Shown: positions 39,388-47,995 of the stretch, in pieces
How the letters are laid out: each line of letters opens with the position of its first letter
How positions within the stretch are numbered: the first letter of the stretch is position 1
Origin: JAIBJN01 sp963775505
GTDB taxonomy: Bacteria > Actinomycetota > Thermoleophilia > Gaiellales > Gaiellaceae
Reading direction: 5' to 3'
NCBI GenBank assembly: GCA_963775505.1
Contig: CAVZIL010000004.1
Coordinates: forward strand, 186,001 to 250,000
DNA: 64,000 nucleotides
Program-made: the position numbers and the translations under genes
Notes under the pieces: generated by a model
What the model saw: only the letters and a program-made list of their open reading frames with translations
Told to the model about the DNA's origin: nothing
The model's database searches: none

Positions 39388-42087
39388 ATGGCTACACAGC
39401 AACAGCCGGTTTGTGCCCGTCACGGACGACCAGCAGTCGCCTCTAGGGTTCGGCTGCTCCCCGACGGGACGCAGCAGACGGAGTACCTCTGCGAGCTCGA
39501 CCTGGCCGAGGAGCGGATGGGAAGCCGCCTCGGGGGGCGCGGCGGCCTCTTCGACGACTTCTTCTCCGACTTCTTCGGCGGCACGCCGGGAGGCGGCGAC
39601 GCGTCACGCGGCGTCGGCGCCGGCGCGCGGCCGCAGCGCCAGGTCGAGCGCGTCGACGTGACCGAGTTCTTCAGCGACGCGACGCGCCAGCTCCTCCAGC
39701 GGGCCGCGCAGACCGCGCTCGCGTGGGGCAGCCTCGACCTCGACAGCGACCATCTGCTCCACGCAGCCCTGCAGGACGACGTCGTCCGCCATGTCCTCAC
39801 CCAGATCGACGCCGACCCCGATGCGATCCTGGCGCAGCTCGAGGAGGAGGCCGACAAGAACGAGCGCACGGACGTCGCTCCCTCGCTGGCGCCGGACGCG
39901 AAGGCGGCGCTCCTGGCCGCTTATGAGGAGTCGCGCGAGCTCGGGGCGTCCTACGTCGGGCCCGAGCACGTGCTGCTTGCCCTGGCCGCCGACGAGGAGT
40001 CCGCCGCCGGCGACCTGCTTCAGCGCTTCGGCGTGACACACACGAAGCTGCGCGGTGCGGTTATCCGCGGCGTCGAGGCTTCCGGCGGAAAGAGGGACTC
40101 CTCGGCGACTCCGCGCCTGGACGAGTTCGGTCGCGACCTGACCGAGCTGGCCCGGGAGGGGAAACTCGACCCGGTCATCGGACGCGCCGACGAGATCGAG
40201 CAGACGATCGAGATTCTCTCGCGCCGCACGAAGAACAACCCGGTTCTGATCGGCGATCCCGGCGTCGGCAAGACCGCCATCGTCGAGGGGATTGCCCAGC
40301 GCATCGTCAACGACGAGGTTCCCGAGACCCTCTCTGGCCGCCGGGTCGTCGCCCTCGACCTGGCGGGGATGATCGCGGGCACGAAGTACCGGGGTGAGTT
40401 CGAGGAGCGCCTGAAGACGGTCATCGAGGAGATCCAGGGCGCCTCCGACGACCTCATCCTGTTCATTGACGAGCTCCACACGGTCGTGGGCGCAGGCGCT
40501 GCCGAGGGCTCCATGGACGCCTCGAACATGCTCAAGCCGGCGCTCGCCCGGGGCGAGCTCCACGTGGTCGGTGCGACCACGCTCGACGAGTACCGCAAGA
40601 ACGTCGAGGCGGACCCGGCGCTCGAGCGGCGGTTCCAGCCGGTGCTTGTCCGCGAGCCGACCGTCGACGAGACGATTCAGATCCTCCGCGGCCTGAAAGA
40701 CCGCTACGAGGCGTTCCACCGCGTCCGCATCCTGGACGAGACGATCGTCGCCGCGGCGGAACTCTCCGACCGCTATGTCCGCGATCGCTTCCTCCCGGAC
40801 AAGGCGATCGACCTGATCGACCAGGCGAGCGCGCGGGTGCGCCTGCGCGGGAAGACGAAGGACGAGGATACGCGCTCTCTGGAGGATGAGTTGCGGCGTC
40901 TCGTGCGCGAGCGTGACCAGGCGACCGCCGCCGAGGACTACGATAGGGCGAGCGCCCTCAAGGACCAGATCGAGGTGCGCCAGGGCGACGCCGACGATCG
41001 GCGCAAGGGCCGCCAACGCGCGGCCGAGGTGACGCCTGAGGACATCGCGGAGATCGTCGCCCGCGCCACCGGCATCCCCGTCTCGCAGCTCACCTCCGAG
41101 GAGCGCGAGCGCCTTCTTCGGCTAGAGGAGGAACTCCACGGTCGCATCGTCGGCCAGGACGAGGCAGTCTCGGCCGTGGCGGAGGCCGTGCGCCGATCGC
41201 GCGCCGGGCTCGGCGACCCGAACAGGCCTGTGGGCAGCTTCCTCTTCCTCGGGCCGACCGGTGTGGGCAAGACGGAGCTCGCGCGTGCCCTCGCGGAGGC
41301 GCTCTTCGGCGACGAGGCGCTGATGGTGCGCTTCGACATGAGCGAGTTCCAGGAGCGCCACACCGTCTCGCGCCTCGTCGGCGCGCCGCCCGGCTACGTG
41401 GGCTACGAGGAGGCTGGCCAGCTCACCGAGCAGGTCCGCCGGCGCCCGTATTCCGTGCTCCTCTTCGACGAGATCGAGAAGGCGCACGCCGACGTCTTCA
41501 ACATCCTCCTCCAGATCCTCGACGACGGCCGGCTCACCGATGCGCAGGGCCGCACGGTCGACTTCAAGCACTCCGTCGTGATCATGACTTCGAATCTGGG
41601 CTCGCGCCGAATCCAGGAGCACTCCCGCCGCGACGAAAGCTTCGAGGAGCTGAAGCAGGACATGATGGAGATCCTGCGCGGTAGCTTCCGGCCGGAGTTC
41701 ATCAACCGGATCGACGAGATCATCATCTTCCAGGCCCTGCAGGAGGAGCAGCTGGTCGACATCACCCGCCTCCTCCTTGACCGCCTCGCACGGCGTCTCC
41801 ACGCGCAGCGGATCGAGGTTGAGTTCACGGACGACGCCGTGCGCTTCCTCGCGCGCGAAGGGTTCGACCCCGATTTCGGTGCCAGGCCGCTCCGTCGGGC
41901 GATCCAGCGCCTCGTCGAGAACGAGCTCTCCCGGATGGTGCTCTCGGGCTCGGTCGAGCCCGGCGACAAGGTGGTCGTGGATTTCCTCGAGGGCGACCTT
42001 CACTTCGACGTGGAGAAGGACGGCGCCCGGCTCGAGCAGGCAGAGGTTCAGGCCGCGCAGGAAGCCGTCGCCGCCCAGTCCTCCTAG
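39388..42087 (+). CDS. clpC: ClpC/ClpE-like AAA+ unfoldase
   Basis: An 899-residue two-ring Hsp100 ATPase. The N-terminus has a ~35-residue Cys-x2-His ... Cys-x2-Asp segment (PVCARHGRPAV ... EYLCELDLAE) and a Gly/Phe-rich linker, as in ClpE-type zinc N-domains rather than plain ClpC. Two Clp-N repeats follow (about 95-225). D1 has GDPGVGKT near residue 289, LILFIDELHTVVGAG; the short middle domain has a UVR-like DYDRASALKDQIEVRQ. D2 has GPTGVGKT near 622, VLLFDEIEKAH and the sensor FRPEFINRIDE. A tripeptide IGF-type loop for ClpP was not found with certainty. ATG 39388 is preceded by no strong ribosome-binding site. Confidence 0.9.
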   Translation: MATQQQPVCARHGRPAVASRVRLLPDGTQQTEYLCELDLAEERMGSRLGGRGGLFDDFFSDFFGGTPGGGDASRGVGAGARPQRQVERVDVTEFFSDATRQLLQRAAQTALAWGSLDLDSDHLLHAALQDDVVRHVLTQIDADPDAILAQLEEEADKNERTDVAPSLAPDAKAALLAAYEESRELGASYVGPEHVLLALAADEESAAGDLLQRFGVTHTKLRGAVIRGVEASGGKRDSSATPRLDEFGRDLTELAREGKLDPVIGRADEIEQTIEILSRRTKNNPVLIGDPGVGKTAIVEGIAQRIVNDEVPETLSGRRVVALDLAGMIAGTKYRGEFEERLKTVIEEIQGASDDLILFIDELHTVVGAGAAEGSMDASNMLKPALARGELHVVGATTLDEYRKNVEADPALERRFQPVLVREPTVDETIQILRGLKDRYEAFHRVRILDETIVAAAELSDRYVRDRFLPDKAIDLIDQASARVRLRGKTKDEDTRSLEDELRRLVRERDQATAAEDYDRASALKDQIEVRQGDADDRRKGRQRAAEVTPEDIAEIVARATGIPVSQLTSEERERLLRLEEELHGRIVGQDEAVSAVAEAVRRSRAGLGDPNRPVGSFLFLGPTGVGKTELARALAEALFGDEALMVRFDMSEFQERHTVSRLVGAPPGYVGYEEAGQLTEQVRRRPYSVLLFDEIEKAHADVFNILLQILDDGRLTDAQGRTVDFKHSVVIMTSNLGSRRIQEHSRRDESFEELKQDMMEILRGSFRPEFINRIDEIIIFQALQEEQLVDITRLLLDRLARRLHAQRIEVEFTDDAVRFLAREGFDPDFGARPLRRAIQRLVENELSRMVLSGSVEPGDKVVVDFLEGDLHFDVEKDGARLEQAEVQAAQEAVAAQSS

Positions 42088-42571
42088 GGGTCGCTCCTCA
42101 CGCTCAGGCCTCCTTCGAGCTAGAGACTGATCTCGATCGGAACGATGCGGACGCCTGGGCCCGGCCCGACGTTTGAACTCGATGAGGGCAGCCGTACAGA
42201 CGGCGCAGAAAGCAAGCGAACCGTTTGCGGGCGAGTAAACAGGGCCGGGATTGTCAAGAAGCGGCGTACCGGGCTTTGACATGCCTTGTGGATCCGTTGA
42301 GCATTCGCCGCAAAACCTCGGCCGTCTTGGAGCTGAACGGGACAGGACGGACGGACGGCCGGACGGTCGGGGCGCGCGTGCCCTCAGGAGGTCACGACGC
42401 GAACGCGATCCCGCGCTGGCGATCTAGACGTTGCCCTGGGCGTCGACGGCGACGTCGCTCGGGTAGGCGAGACGCCTCGGGCGCGTGCCCTCGTCCTCGG
42501 CGTGCTCGTCGAGTGAGGAAGGGGGCGTCGGCCACGCCGGCGAGTAGCAGGACGGACCGCGTAGGCTGGTG
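42088..42571. other. 484-base gap with NHL-repeat gene remnant
   Basis: No intact gene. On the minus strand a fragment ending at TAG 42426-42424 reads RRLAYPSDVAVDAQGNV, the core of an NHL propeller repeat, after which homology stops: the end of a broken NHL-repeat protein. Near 42343-42365 there is a short GGAC tandem run (GGACGGACGGACGG). The rest is unassigned. Confidence 0.45.
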
Positions 42572-43258
42572 TTACCGCTTGATCTTGAGGTAGACCCAGC
42601 GGGACTTGCTGCGGAGATGATCCGCGTCGCCGGCGAAGACGACCCGCTGGCGGTACTTCCCTCGCGAGGCGTTGCTGAGCACCGCGTAGGCGGAGCCGTC
42701 GTACTGGATGGGGAAGCTCCCGGTCGCGGCCTTTCGCCACTTGCCGTCGCGATAGCGCTCGGCGACGAACTTGAGACTGTGGCCGTAGTGGTTGGGAGCG
42801 ACCGTCCCGCGCACGTTCACGTCGCGACCCGGCCGATAGAGCCTGTACTTGCCGGAGCGGCGGTAGAAGCCGCTCAGGGTCGCTGTCGCCTTCGACCGCA
42901 CCGAGATCGTCCGGTCGGGACTCGACGAGGACGCGTGCGTCGCGCTCTCCTGGAACTCGGCGGCGTACGTCGTCTTCCCGGTCGGGTTGACGACCAACGA
43001 GGCGTTTCCGGAGGCATTGACGGCCACCGTGGCGACGAGTGTCTTCGAGTCCGCGTAGGGCGTCTCGTAGAACGCGATCGTCCCGTTCGTCGCGCCGCTC
43101 ACGTGCGCGTTCAGGGTGACCGGCTTTCCGTAGGTGACGGTCGAGGCCGAGACGCCGAGCATCGTCGTGGTCGGGAGTGGGTCGCCTGCCAGAGCGGATG
43201 GACAGGCGGCCAGAGCCGCGACGACGGCCGGGATTGCGGCTAGACCCCAACTCCTCAT
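42572..43258 (-). CDS. Secreted Ig-like domain protein
   Basis: A 228-residue exported protein. A signal peptide (MRSWGLAAIPAVVAALAACP, cleavage after ALA) is followed by a bacterial Ig-like domain: STVTYGKPVTLNAHVSGATN and GTIAFYE are the typical start of Big_3-type repeats. A second beta domain begins at RSKATATLSGFYRRSGKYRL and ends with basic strands. TTG 43267 would add three residues; ATG 43256-43258 is preferred. Likely surface-exposed; no enzymatic motif. Confidence 0.8.
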   Translation of the reverse strand: MRSWGLAAIPAVVAALAACPSALAGDPLPTTTMLGVSASTVTYGKPVTLNAHVSGATNGTIAFYETPYADSKTLVATVAVNASGNASLVVNPTGKTTYAAEFQESATHASSSSPDRTISVRSKATATLSGFYRRSGKYRLYRPGRDVNVRGTVAPNHYGHSLKFVAERYRDGKWRKAATGSFPIQYDGSAYAVLSNASRGKYRQRVVFAGDADHLRSKSRWVYLKIKR

Positions 43259-43380
43259 CCTTGCCAAGTGTCGGCAGGGCGGCAGTACCGCGCATCACCC
43301 GAAGGGCGGAACCACGGCCACCGCCGGCTCGCCACGGTATCTCGGCGCCGCGCCGCTTCCTGGCGCCAACAGACCGGGGA

Positions 43381-43416
43381 CGGAGCGGGGAGGGGAAAGG
43401 CTGTCCTCCCGCTCCG
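43381..43416 (-). terminator. Hairpin after the NYN-domain gene
   Basis: CGGAGCGGGGAGG and CCTCCCGCTCCG form a 12-pair stem with one bulged G and an ~11-base loop, seven bases beyond the NYN gene stop. No T-run follows, so termination may be factor-assisted. Confidence 0.6.
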
Positions 43417-43422
43417 TGGCCC

Positions 43423-43782
43423 TCAATCCAGCCTCTCAAGCAACCCAGCGAACGTGCCGCCGCCGATCGTGCGCTCGACATCGGAGGCCACGCGGGCGCG
43501 GAGGCCCCGGTCCGACGAGACGAGCCACACCGGCCGTCCCTCGCCTGCCAGGCGCGCCGCCTCGTCTGCGATCAGGTCGTCGGCCGAGCCCCCGCCCGTC
43601 CCGGCCACGGTCAGGCGCTCGTCATCCTCCCAGGCCGGCGCGCGGCCGTCGAAGACGACCAGCGCCTCGACGTCCTCCCGCTCGGCCCAGGCGCGCGTCC
43701 GCTCGAGGAACCAGCCTGGGTCCAGGTTCGGCCAGCGCGACCGGATGACGTTGCGCGCGTCGACGAGCACCACCGGCTTCAT
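43423..43782 (-). CDS. NYN/YacP-type nuclease domain protein
   Basis: A 119-residue small PIN/NYN-fold protein. Acidic metal-binding positions are in VVLVDARNVIRSRWP (Asp-x2-Asn, the NYN signature), ALVVFDGRAP, GSADDLIADEA and VWLVSSDRGLRARV. The layout matches YacP/Rae1-like ribonucleases or the related NYN proteins. ATG 43780-43782. It is divergent from the Usp gene. Substrate unknown. Confidence 0.82.
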   Translation of the reverse strand: MKPVVLVDARNVIRSRWPNLDPGWFLERTRAWAEREDVEALVVFDGRAPAWEDDERLTVAGTGGGSADDLIADEAARLAGEGRPVWLVSSDRGLRARVASDVERTIGGGTFAGLLERLD

Positions 43783-43822
43783 CGAGTCAGCATGACCGCT
43801 CGTCGGCCGGAGCGCCTACCCT

Positions 43823-44224
43823 GTGACGAACATGTCCGCCGTTCGTACCATCGTCGTCGCGTTCGACGACCCCGAGAGCCGCACGCTCGCCCGGGCCGCC
43901 GACCTGGCCGAGGGCCTGAACGCGACCCTCGTCGTCACGAACGTCGCGCCGCACGATCACGACTCCGCCGAGAACGTGACCCACTACGGCCACGACCGAC
44001 TCGAGCAGGCGCGGGCCTACCTGGCCGAGCGCGGGCTCGACGCCGAGGTGGTTCAGTCGACCGGCCAGCCGGCCGAGGCGATCGTCGCGCTCGCGGAGGA
44101 GCGCGACGCCGACCTGATCGTCGTCGGCATGCGGAAGAAGGGCTTCATCGAGCGGCTCGTCGAGGGCAGCGTGGCGCAGAACGTCATGCGGCGGGCGACG
44201 TGCGACGTGCTCGCAGTCCACTAG
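43823..44224 (+). CDS. Universal stress protein (UspA family)
   Basis: A ~130-residue Usp fold protein. The first strand IVVAFDDPESRTLARAADLA carries the Asp/Ser ATP-contact, and the nucleotide motif GMRKKGFIERLVEGSVAQNVMRRA (G-2x-G-9x-G-S pattern) followed by CDVLAVH is complete, so it is an ATP-binding type. GTG 43823 fits the GGAG ribosome-binding site better than ATG 43832. Probably cotranscribed with the TauE exporter nine bases later. Confidence 0.9.
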   Translation: MTNMSAVRTIVVAFDDPESRTLARAADLAEGLNATLVVTNVAPHDHDSAENVTHYGHDRLEQARAYLAERGLDAEVVQSTGQPAEAIVALAEERDADLIVVGMRKKGFIERLVEGSVAQNVMRRATCDVLAVH

Positions 44225-44233
44225 TCCCGCACC

Positions 44234-45142
44234 GTGAACGACCCTCGGCTCATCGTCGCCGGTCTCGTCACCGGGCTCCTCGTCGGGATGACCGGCATGG
44301 GCGGCGGCGCCCTGATGACGCCGCTGCTCATCTTTCTCTTCAACTTCAACCCGGCGACGGCGATCGGCACGGACATCCTCCACGGCGCCATCTTCAAGTC
44401 CTTCGGCGCCGTCCGCCACCGCCGGCTCGGCACCGTCAGGGCCAGGCTTGCCGCCTGGATGTTGGTCGGGAGCGCTCCCTCGTCCCTGGTCGGCGTGTGG
44501 ACCGCGACCTACCTGACCGACCGCTACGGCGACAGCGTCGACTCCGTCCAGGGCCGGGTCCTCGGCTACACGCTCCTGTTCGGAGCGCTCGCCTTCGTCG
44601 CCAAGGCGCTGCTGCATCCAAGCGGCCCGGCGGCGAGCCTCGGTCGTCTGACGACGCGAGATCGAGTCTTCGCCGTCTCCATCGGCCTCGTCGGGGGCTT
44701 CATCGTCGGCCTGACGTCGGTGGGGAGCGGGACGCTCTTCGCGCTCGCGATGCTGCTCGCGTTCCCGCTCGCCGCGAAGTTCGTCGTCGGCACCGACATC
44801 GCCCACGCCGCGGCTCTTCTCTGGGTCGCGGGAATAGGACACCTCGTCGCCGGGAACGTCGACGTCCCGGCGATGGCCTGGCTGCTCGTCGGCTCGATTC
44901 CAGGCGTGCTCATCGGCAGTCAGATCAGCGTCGGGCTGCCGGAGACCGCCCTCCGCTTCTCTCTCGCCGCCGTCCTCGCTCTGAGCGGCCTCAAGCTCCT
45001 CGACGTGCCGTACGCGAATCAGCTGATCATCGTCTCGCTCGGCGTCGGGCTCGCGGCGCTGGCCGTGTGGGGGATCAGCCTCGCCATCCGGCGGACGAAG
45101 CCCGCGCCGAACGAGTCGCCGCCTACGCGAGCAGCGCCCTGA
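44234..45142 (+). CDS. TauE/SafE-family sulfite/anion exporter
   Basis: A 302-residue membrane protein with about eight helices in two repeats. Each repeat starts with the family motif: GLLVGMTGMGGGALMTPLLI and GFIVGLTSVGSGTLFALAML, followed by AIGTDILHGAIFKSFGAVRH and VVGTDIAHAAALLW. Substrates of the family are sulfite, sulfoacetate or similar anions. It overlaps the convergent arsR gene by 20 bases. Next to an arsenic island it might also move another oxyanion, but the sequence does not say so. Confidence 0.88.
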   Translation: MNDPRLIVAGLVTGLLVGMTGMGGGALMTPLLIFLFNFNPATAIGTDILHGAIFKSFGAVRHRRLGTVRARLAAWMLVGSAPSSLVGVWTATYLTDRYGDSVDSVQGRVLGYTLLFGALAFVAKALLHPSGPAASLGRLTTRDRVFAVSIGLVGGFIVGLTSVGSGTLFALAMLLAFPLAAKFVVGTDIAHAAALLWVAGIGHLVAGNVDVPAMAWLLVGSIPGVLIGSQISVGLPETALRFSLAAVLALSGLKLLDVPYANQLIIVSLGVGLAALAVWGISLAIRRTKPAPNESPPTRAAP

Positions 45143-45452
45143 TCGACCCGAGCGCGTCCGGCGCGACGCGGTAGTACGCCCAGCTCCCGCGCTGCTCCCG
45201 CGTGACCAGGCCCGCGTTCAGGAGCGCCTTGAGGTGGTGGCTGACCGTCGCCTGGGCGAGCCCGAGCGGCGTGACGAGGTGACAGACGCAGGCCTCTCCC
45301 TCGGGCTGGGCCTGGATGAGGCTGAGAAGCCGGAGGCGCGCCGGGTCGGCGAGGACCTTGAGCACGCCGGCCAGCTCGTCGGCCTCGGCCGGCTCGAGAG
45401 CCTGCTGGAGCAGCGGAGGGCAGCTGGCGGCGAGCGTGGCGACGGTTCTCAT
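45123..45452 (-). CDS. arsR: ArsR-family arsenic-responsive repressor (copy 1)
   Basis: A 109-residue winged-helix repressor. The As(III) sensing motif CVCHLV is at the start of the DNA-binding alpha-3 region, and the recognition helix is QATVSHHLKALLNAGLV, followed by the wing REQRGSWAYYRV. Binding of arsenite to the Cys pair releases DNA. ATG 45450-45452. It is divergent from arsC across an 80-base gap, so it most likely represses the arsC-aquaporin operon and itself. Confidence 0.93.
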   Translation of the reverse strand: MRTVATLAASCPPLLQQALEPAEADELAGVLKVLADPARLRLLSLIQAQPEGEACVCHLVTPLGLAQATVSHHLKALLNAGLVTREQRGSWAYYRVAPDALGSIRALLA

Positions 45453-45532
45453 CTGGTGAAAGGATATTGACGACCGTCGATTGCATGGGCAAGATCGGCA
45501 TCGACGGCGATCGATCACCAGGGAGGTGTGCG
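45453..45532. promoter_or_regulatory. arsR1-arsC divergent control region
   Basis: An 80-base gap with an imperfect palindrome ATTGACGACCGTCGATT near 45466-45482 adjacent to ATAT, and GGGAGGTG just before arsC. The TGACG/CGTCG pairs resemble those in the operator upstream of the second arsR, which fits a shared ArsR-type site. Confidence 0.55.
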
Positions 45533-46168
45533 ATGAACGTGCTCGACCCGGCAACACGACGCCACGTGGACAAGCAGGTGGACGACCTCGCGGCCGAGTT
45601 CGAGGGCATCTTCTCGCGCGAGACGGTCGAGCGGTTCGTCGACGAGTCCCTCGCGGGGCTGAGCCGAGCCCGCTTCGCGGACTACGTGCCGGTTCTCGTC
45701 CATCGCTTCGCCAGGGAGCGCCTGCGCGCACTTGGACAGGCCGAGGGGACCATTGCGAAGGACGTTCCGGAGGTGCTCTTCGTCTGCGTGCAGAACGCGG
45801 GCCGCTCGCAGATGGCCGCGGGGCTCATGGCGTATCGATCGGCCGGAAAGGTGCATGTCCGCTCGGCCGGCTCGGACCCGGGCGAGGAGATCAACCCCGC
45901 TGTCGTCGAGGCGATGGCCGAGCTGGGCATCGACCTCGGCGAGGAGTTCCCGAAGCCGCTCACGGACGAGGTCGTTCGCGCGGCGGACGCCGTGATCACG
46001 ATGGGCTGCGGCGACGCCTGCCCCATCTACCCGGGCAAGCGGTACCTCGACTGGGAGCTCGCCGATCCCGCCGGCAAGGACCTGGAGAGCGTGCGGGCGA
46101 TCCGGGAGGAGATCGACGCGCGCGTGCAGGCGTTGCTCGCCGAACTCGTGCCCGACCGCCGCCGGTGA
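45533..46168 (+). CDS. arsC: Arsenate reductase ArsC with N-terminal helical domain
   Basis: A 211-residue protein. Residues ~70-211 are a low-molecular-weight phosphatase-like arsenate reductase: the P-loop VLFVCVQNAGRSQMAAGL (C-x5-R-S), then MGCGDACPIYPGKRYLDWEL with the two further Cys used in the triple-cysteine relay that passes electrons to thioredoxin or mycothiol. Residues 1-65 form the three-helix domain HVDKQVDDLAAEFEGIFSRE ... VDESLAGL often fused to actinobacterial ArsC. It reduces As(V) to As(III). GTGA overlap with the aquaporin couples both. Confidence 0.92.
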   Translation: MNVLDPATRRHVDKQVDDLAAEFEGIFSRETVERFVDESLAGLSRARFADYVPVLVHRFARERLRALGQAEGTIAKDVPEVLFVCVQNAGRSQMAAGLMAYRSAGKVHVRSAGSDPGEEINPAVVEAMAELGIDLGEEFPKPLTDEVVRAADAVITMGCGDACPIYPGKRYLDWELADPAGKDLESVRAIREEIDARVQALLAELVPDRRR

Positions 46169-46845
46169 CGCTCGGCCGTCGCCTCGCCGCCGAAGCTCTC
46201 GGCGCGTTCGCGCTCGTCTTCTTCGGCGCCGGCGCCATCATGGTCGACGCCGACGGCGGTGGTCTCGGCCAGCTCGGGGTGGCGCTCGCCTTCGGCCTCG
46301 CGATTGCGGCGATGATCTACGCGGTCGGCCACGTCTCCGGCGCCCACTTCAACCCGGCCGTCTCCCTCGGCTTCGCGCTCACGCGCCACTTCCCCTGGAG
46401 CCGGGTCGCCGCTTACTGGGCCGCCCAGGTCACGGGGGCCGTCGCGGCGGCGCTCCTCCTGCGCGCCTCGCTCGGCGACGTGGCCAACGTCGGCGCGACC
46501 CTTCCCTCGGGCTCCGATCGCCAGTCGTTCCTCTGGGAGGTCGTGCTCACGTTCTTCCTCATGCTGGTGATCATGGCCGTGGCGACCGACACGCGGGCGG
46601 TCGGCGAGGCCGCCGCGCTCGCCGTCGGAGGAACTGTCGCGCTCGGCGCTCTGGTCGGCGGGCCGGTGAGCGGCGCGTCGATGAACCCTGCCCGCTCGCT
46701 CGGGCCCGCCCTCGCCTCCGGGGAGCTTCAGTCGCTCTGGATCTACCTCGTCGCGCCGCTGGTCGGCGCTTCGCTCGGTGCGCTCGCGTACCAGCTCCTG
46801 CGAGGCGAGCCGGCCGTCAGCAGCAGCCCGTCGCCGCGGCGGTGA
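46165..46845 (+). CDS. Aquaglyceroporin-type channel in the arsenic operon
   Basis: A 226-residue MIP channel with six helices and both asparagine boxes: HFNPAVSLGF and ASMNPARSLGP. In Sinorhizobium, a similar channel (AqpS) downstream of arsC lets As(III) flow out after As(V) reduction. No ArsB or Acr3 pump is present in this window, so the same use is inferred here. GTG 46165 overlaps the arsC stop. Its last ~100 bases are also covered by the convergent arsM frame. Confidence 0.9.
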   Translation: MTLGRRLAAEALGAFALVFFGAGAIMVDADGGGLGQLGVALAFGLAIAAMIYAVGHVSGAHFNPAVSLGFALTRHFPWSRVAAYWAAQVTGAVAAALLLRASLGDVANVGATLPSGSDRQSFLWEVVLTFFLMLVIMAVATDTRAVGEAAALAVGGTVALGALVGGPVSGASMNPARSLGPALASGELQSLWIYLVAPLVGASLGALAYQLLRGEPAVSSSPSPRR

Positions 46846-47627
46846 CGGGGATCGTCAGCCAGCTCGGCGGCGGGTCGTCTCGCCTTGACGATGGCGCCGT
46901 GGATGCCGTCCGCAACCTCGTGCGTGAACTCGACCGAGACGTCCTCGAACCCGGCCGCCTCGAACGCCGCCTCGTACTCCCCCTTCGAGAGGGCGCCGGC
47001 GATGCAGCCGACGTAGGAGCCGCGCTCGGCGCGCTCCTCGGGAGTGAGCCGGTCCTCGGCGACGACGTCGGAGATCCCGATCCGCCCGCCCGGCTTCAGC
47101 ACGCGCGCAAGCTCGGTGAAGACGGCGGGCTTGTCCGTCGAGAGGTTGACGACGCAGTTCGAGATGACGACGTCGACCGAGTTGGCAGGCAGAGGGACGT
47201 CCTCGATCACGCCGCGCAGGAACACGGCGTTCTTGACGCCGGCCTCCCTTGCGTTCCGCTGGGCCAGGCCGAGCATCTCCTCGGTCATGTCGAGCCCGTA
47301 GGCGATGCCGGTCGGCCCGATGCGCTTCGCGGAGAGAATCACGTCGATCCCGCCGCCCGAGCCGAGGTCGAGCACGACCTCGCCCTCGCGAAGGTCGGCG
47401 ACTGCCGTCGGGTTGCCGCAGCCGAGGCTCGCCAGCGTCGCCGTCTCGGGAAGCTCGCCACGCTGGTCGGCGTCGTAGAGCAACGAGCCGAAGTCTTCGG
47501 CGGCCGCCTCGCCGCCGCAGCAGCTCCCGCTTCCGCAGGTTCCCGTCGCACCCTCGGTCACGGCGAGGGCGGCCTCCGCATACTTCTCGCGCACGTCTTC
47601 GCGGAGCTCGTCGGCGGACAGGGTCAT
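46743..47627 (-). CDS. arsM: Arsenite S-adenosylmethyltransferase ArsM
   Basis: A 294-residue methyltransferase that adds methyl groups to As(III). The SAM motif is VLDLGSGGGIDVILSA. The As-binding Cys positions are covered by LGCGNPTAVADL, ISNCVVNLS and YVGCIAGALSKGEYEAAF, matching the three conserved Cys of ArsM. A Cys cluster GTCGSGSCCGG lies in the N-terminal extension. After VKARRPAAELADD the C-terminus is a ~40-residue tail that lies over the aquaporin 3' end by 103 bases, a likely loss of the original stop. It overlaps the arsR2 stop by ATGA. Confidence 0.92.
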   Translation of the reverse strand: MTLSADELREDVREKYAEAALAVTEGATGTCGSGSCCGGEAAAEDFGSLLYDADQRGELPETATLASLGCGNPTAVADLREGEVVLDLGSGGGIDVILSAKRIGPTGIAYGLDMTEEMLGLAQRNAREAGVKNAVFLRGVIEDVPLPANSVDVVISNCVVNLSTDKPAVFTELARVLKPGGRIGISDVVAEDRLTPEERAERGSYVGCIAGALSKGEYEAAFEAAGFEDVSVEFTHEVADGIHGAIVKARRPAAELADDPRHRRGDGLLLTAGSPRRSWYASAPSEAPTSGATR

Positions 47628-47995
47628 GTCTGTGCCTCCTTGTCGGCGTTCAGGTCGATGAGGGCGGCCAGGGTGGAGGTCGCCTCCGGGTCGAGCGAGT
47701 AGTACGCCCACCTTCCGCGCTGCTCGCGCTCGAGCAGTCCGGCGTCGGTGAGCTTCTTCAGGTGGTGGCTGACGGTCGGCTGCGAGAGCCCGAGCGGATC
47801 CACGAGCTCACAGACGCAGACCGGCCCATCCGTCGTGGCCAACGCGTTGAGGATGCGCACCCGCGCCGGGTCGCCCAGCGCGCGGAAGAGCGCCGCCGTC
47901 GCCGCGGCCTCCTCGTCCGACAGCATCGGCGCCGCCAGGGGCGCGCAGCACGCGATCGGCGCGGAACGCTCGAGGAGGGGGAGTTCAGGACGCAT
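47624..47995 (-). CDS. arsR: ArsR-family arsenic-responsive repressor (copy 2)
   Basis: A 123-residue ArsR protein. The As(III) site is VCVCELV, the recognition helix QPTVSHHLKKLTDAGLLERE and the wing RGRWAYYSL. An N-terminal Cys pair (IACCAPLAAP) may add ligands. It is the first gene of an arsR2-arsM operon with a 4-base overlap. Its own ATG lies within the left arm of an inverted repeat, so binding would also block its translation start region. Confidence 0.92.
   Translation of the reverse strand: MRPELPLLERSAPIACCAPLAAPMLSDEEAAATAALFRALGDPARVRILNALATTDGPVCVCELVDPLGLSQPTVSHHLKKLTDAGLLEREQRGRWAYYSLDPEATSTLAALIDLNADKEAQT

Noticed and set aside
42341..42372. CRISPR-like or variable tandem repeat (GGAC units)
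   Set aside because: Only a short GGAC run without spacers; no cas gene in the window.
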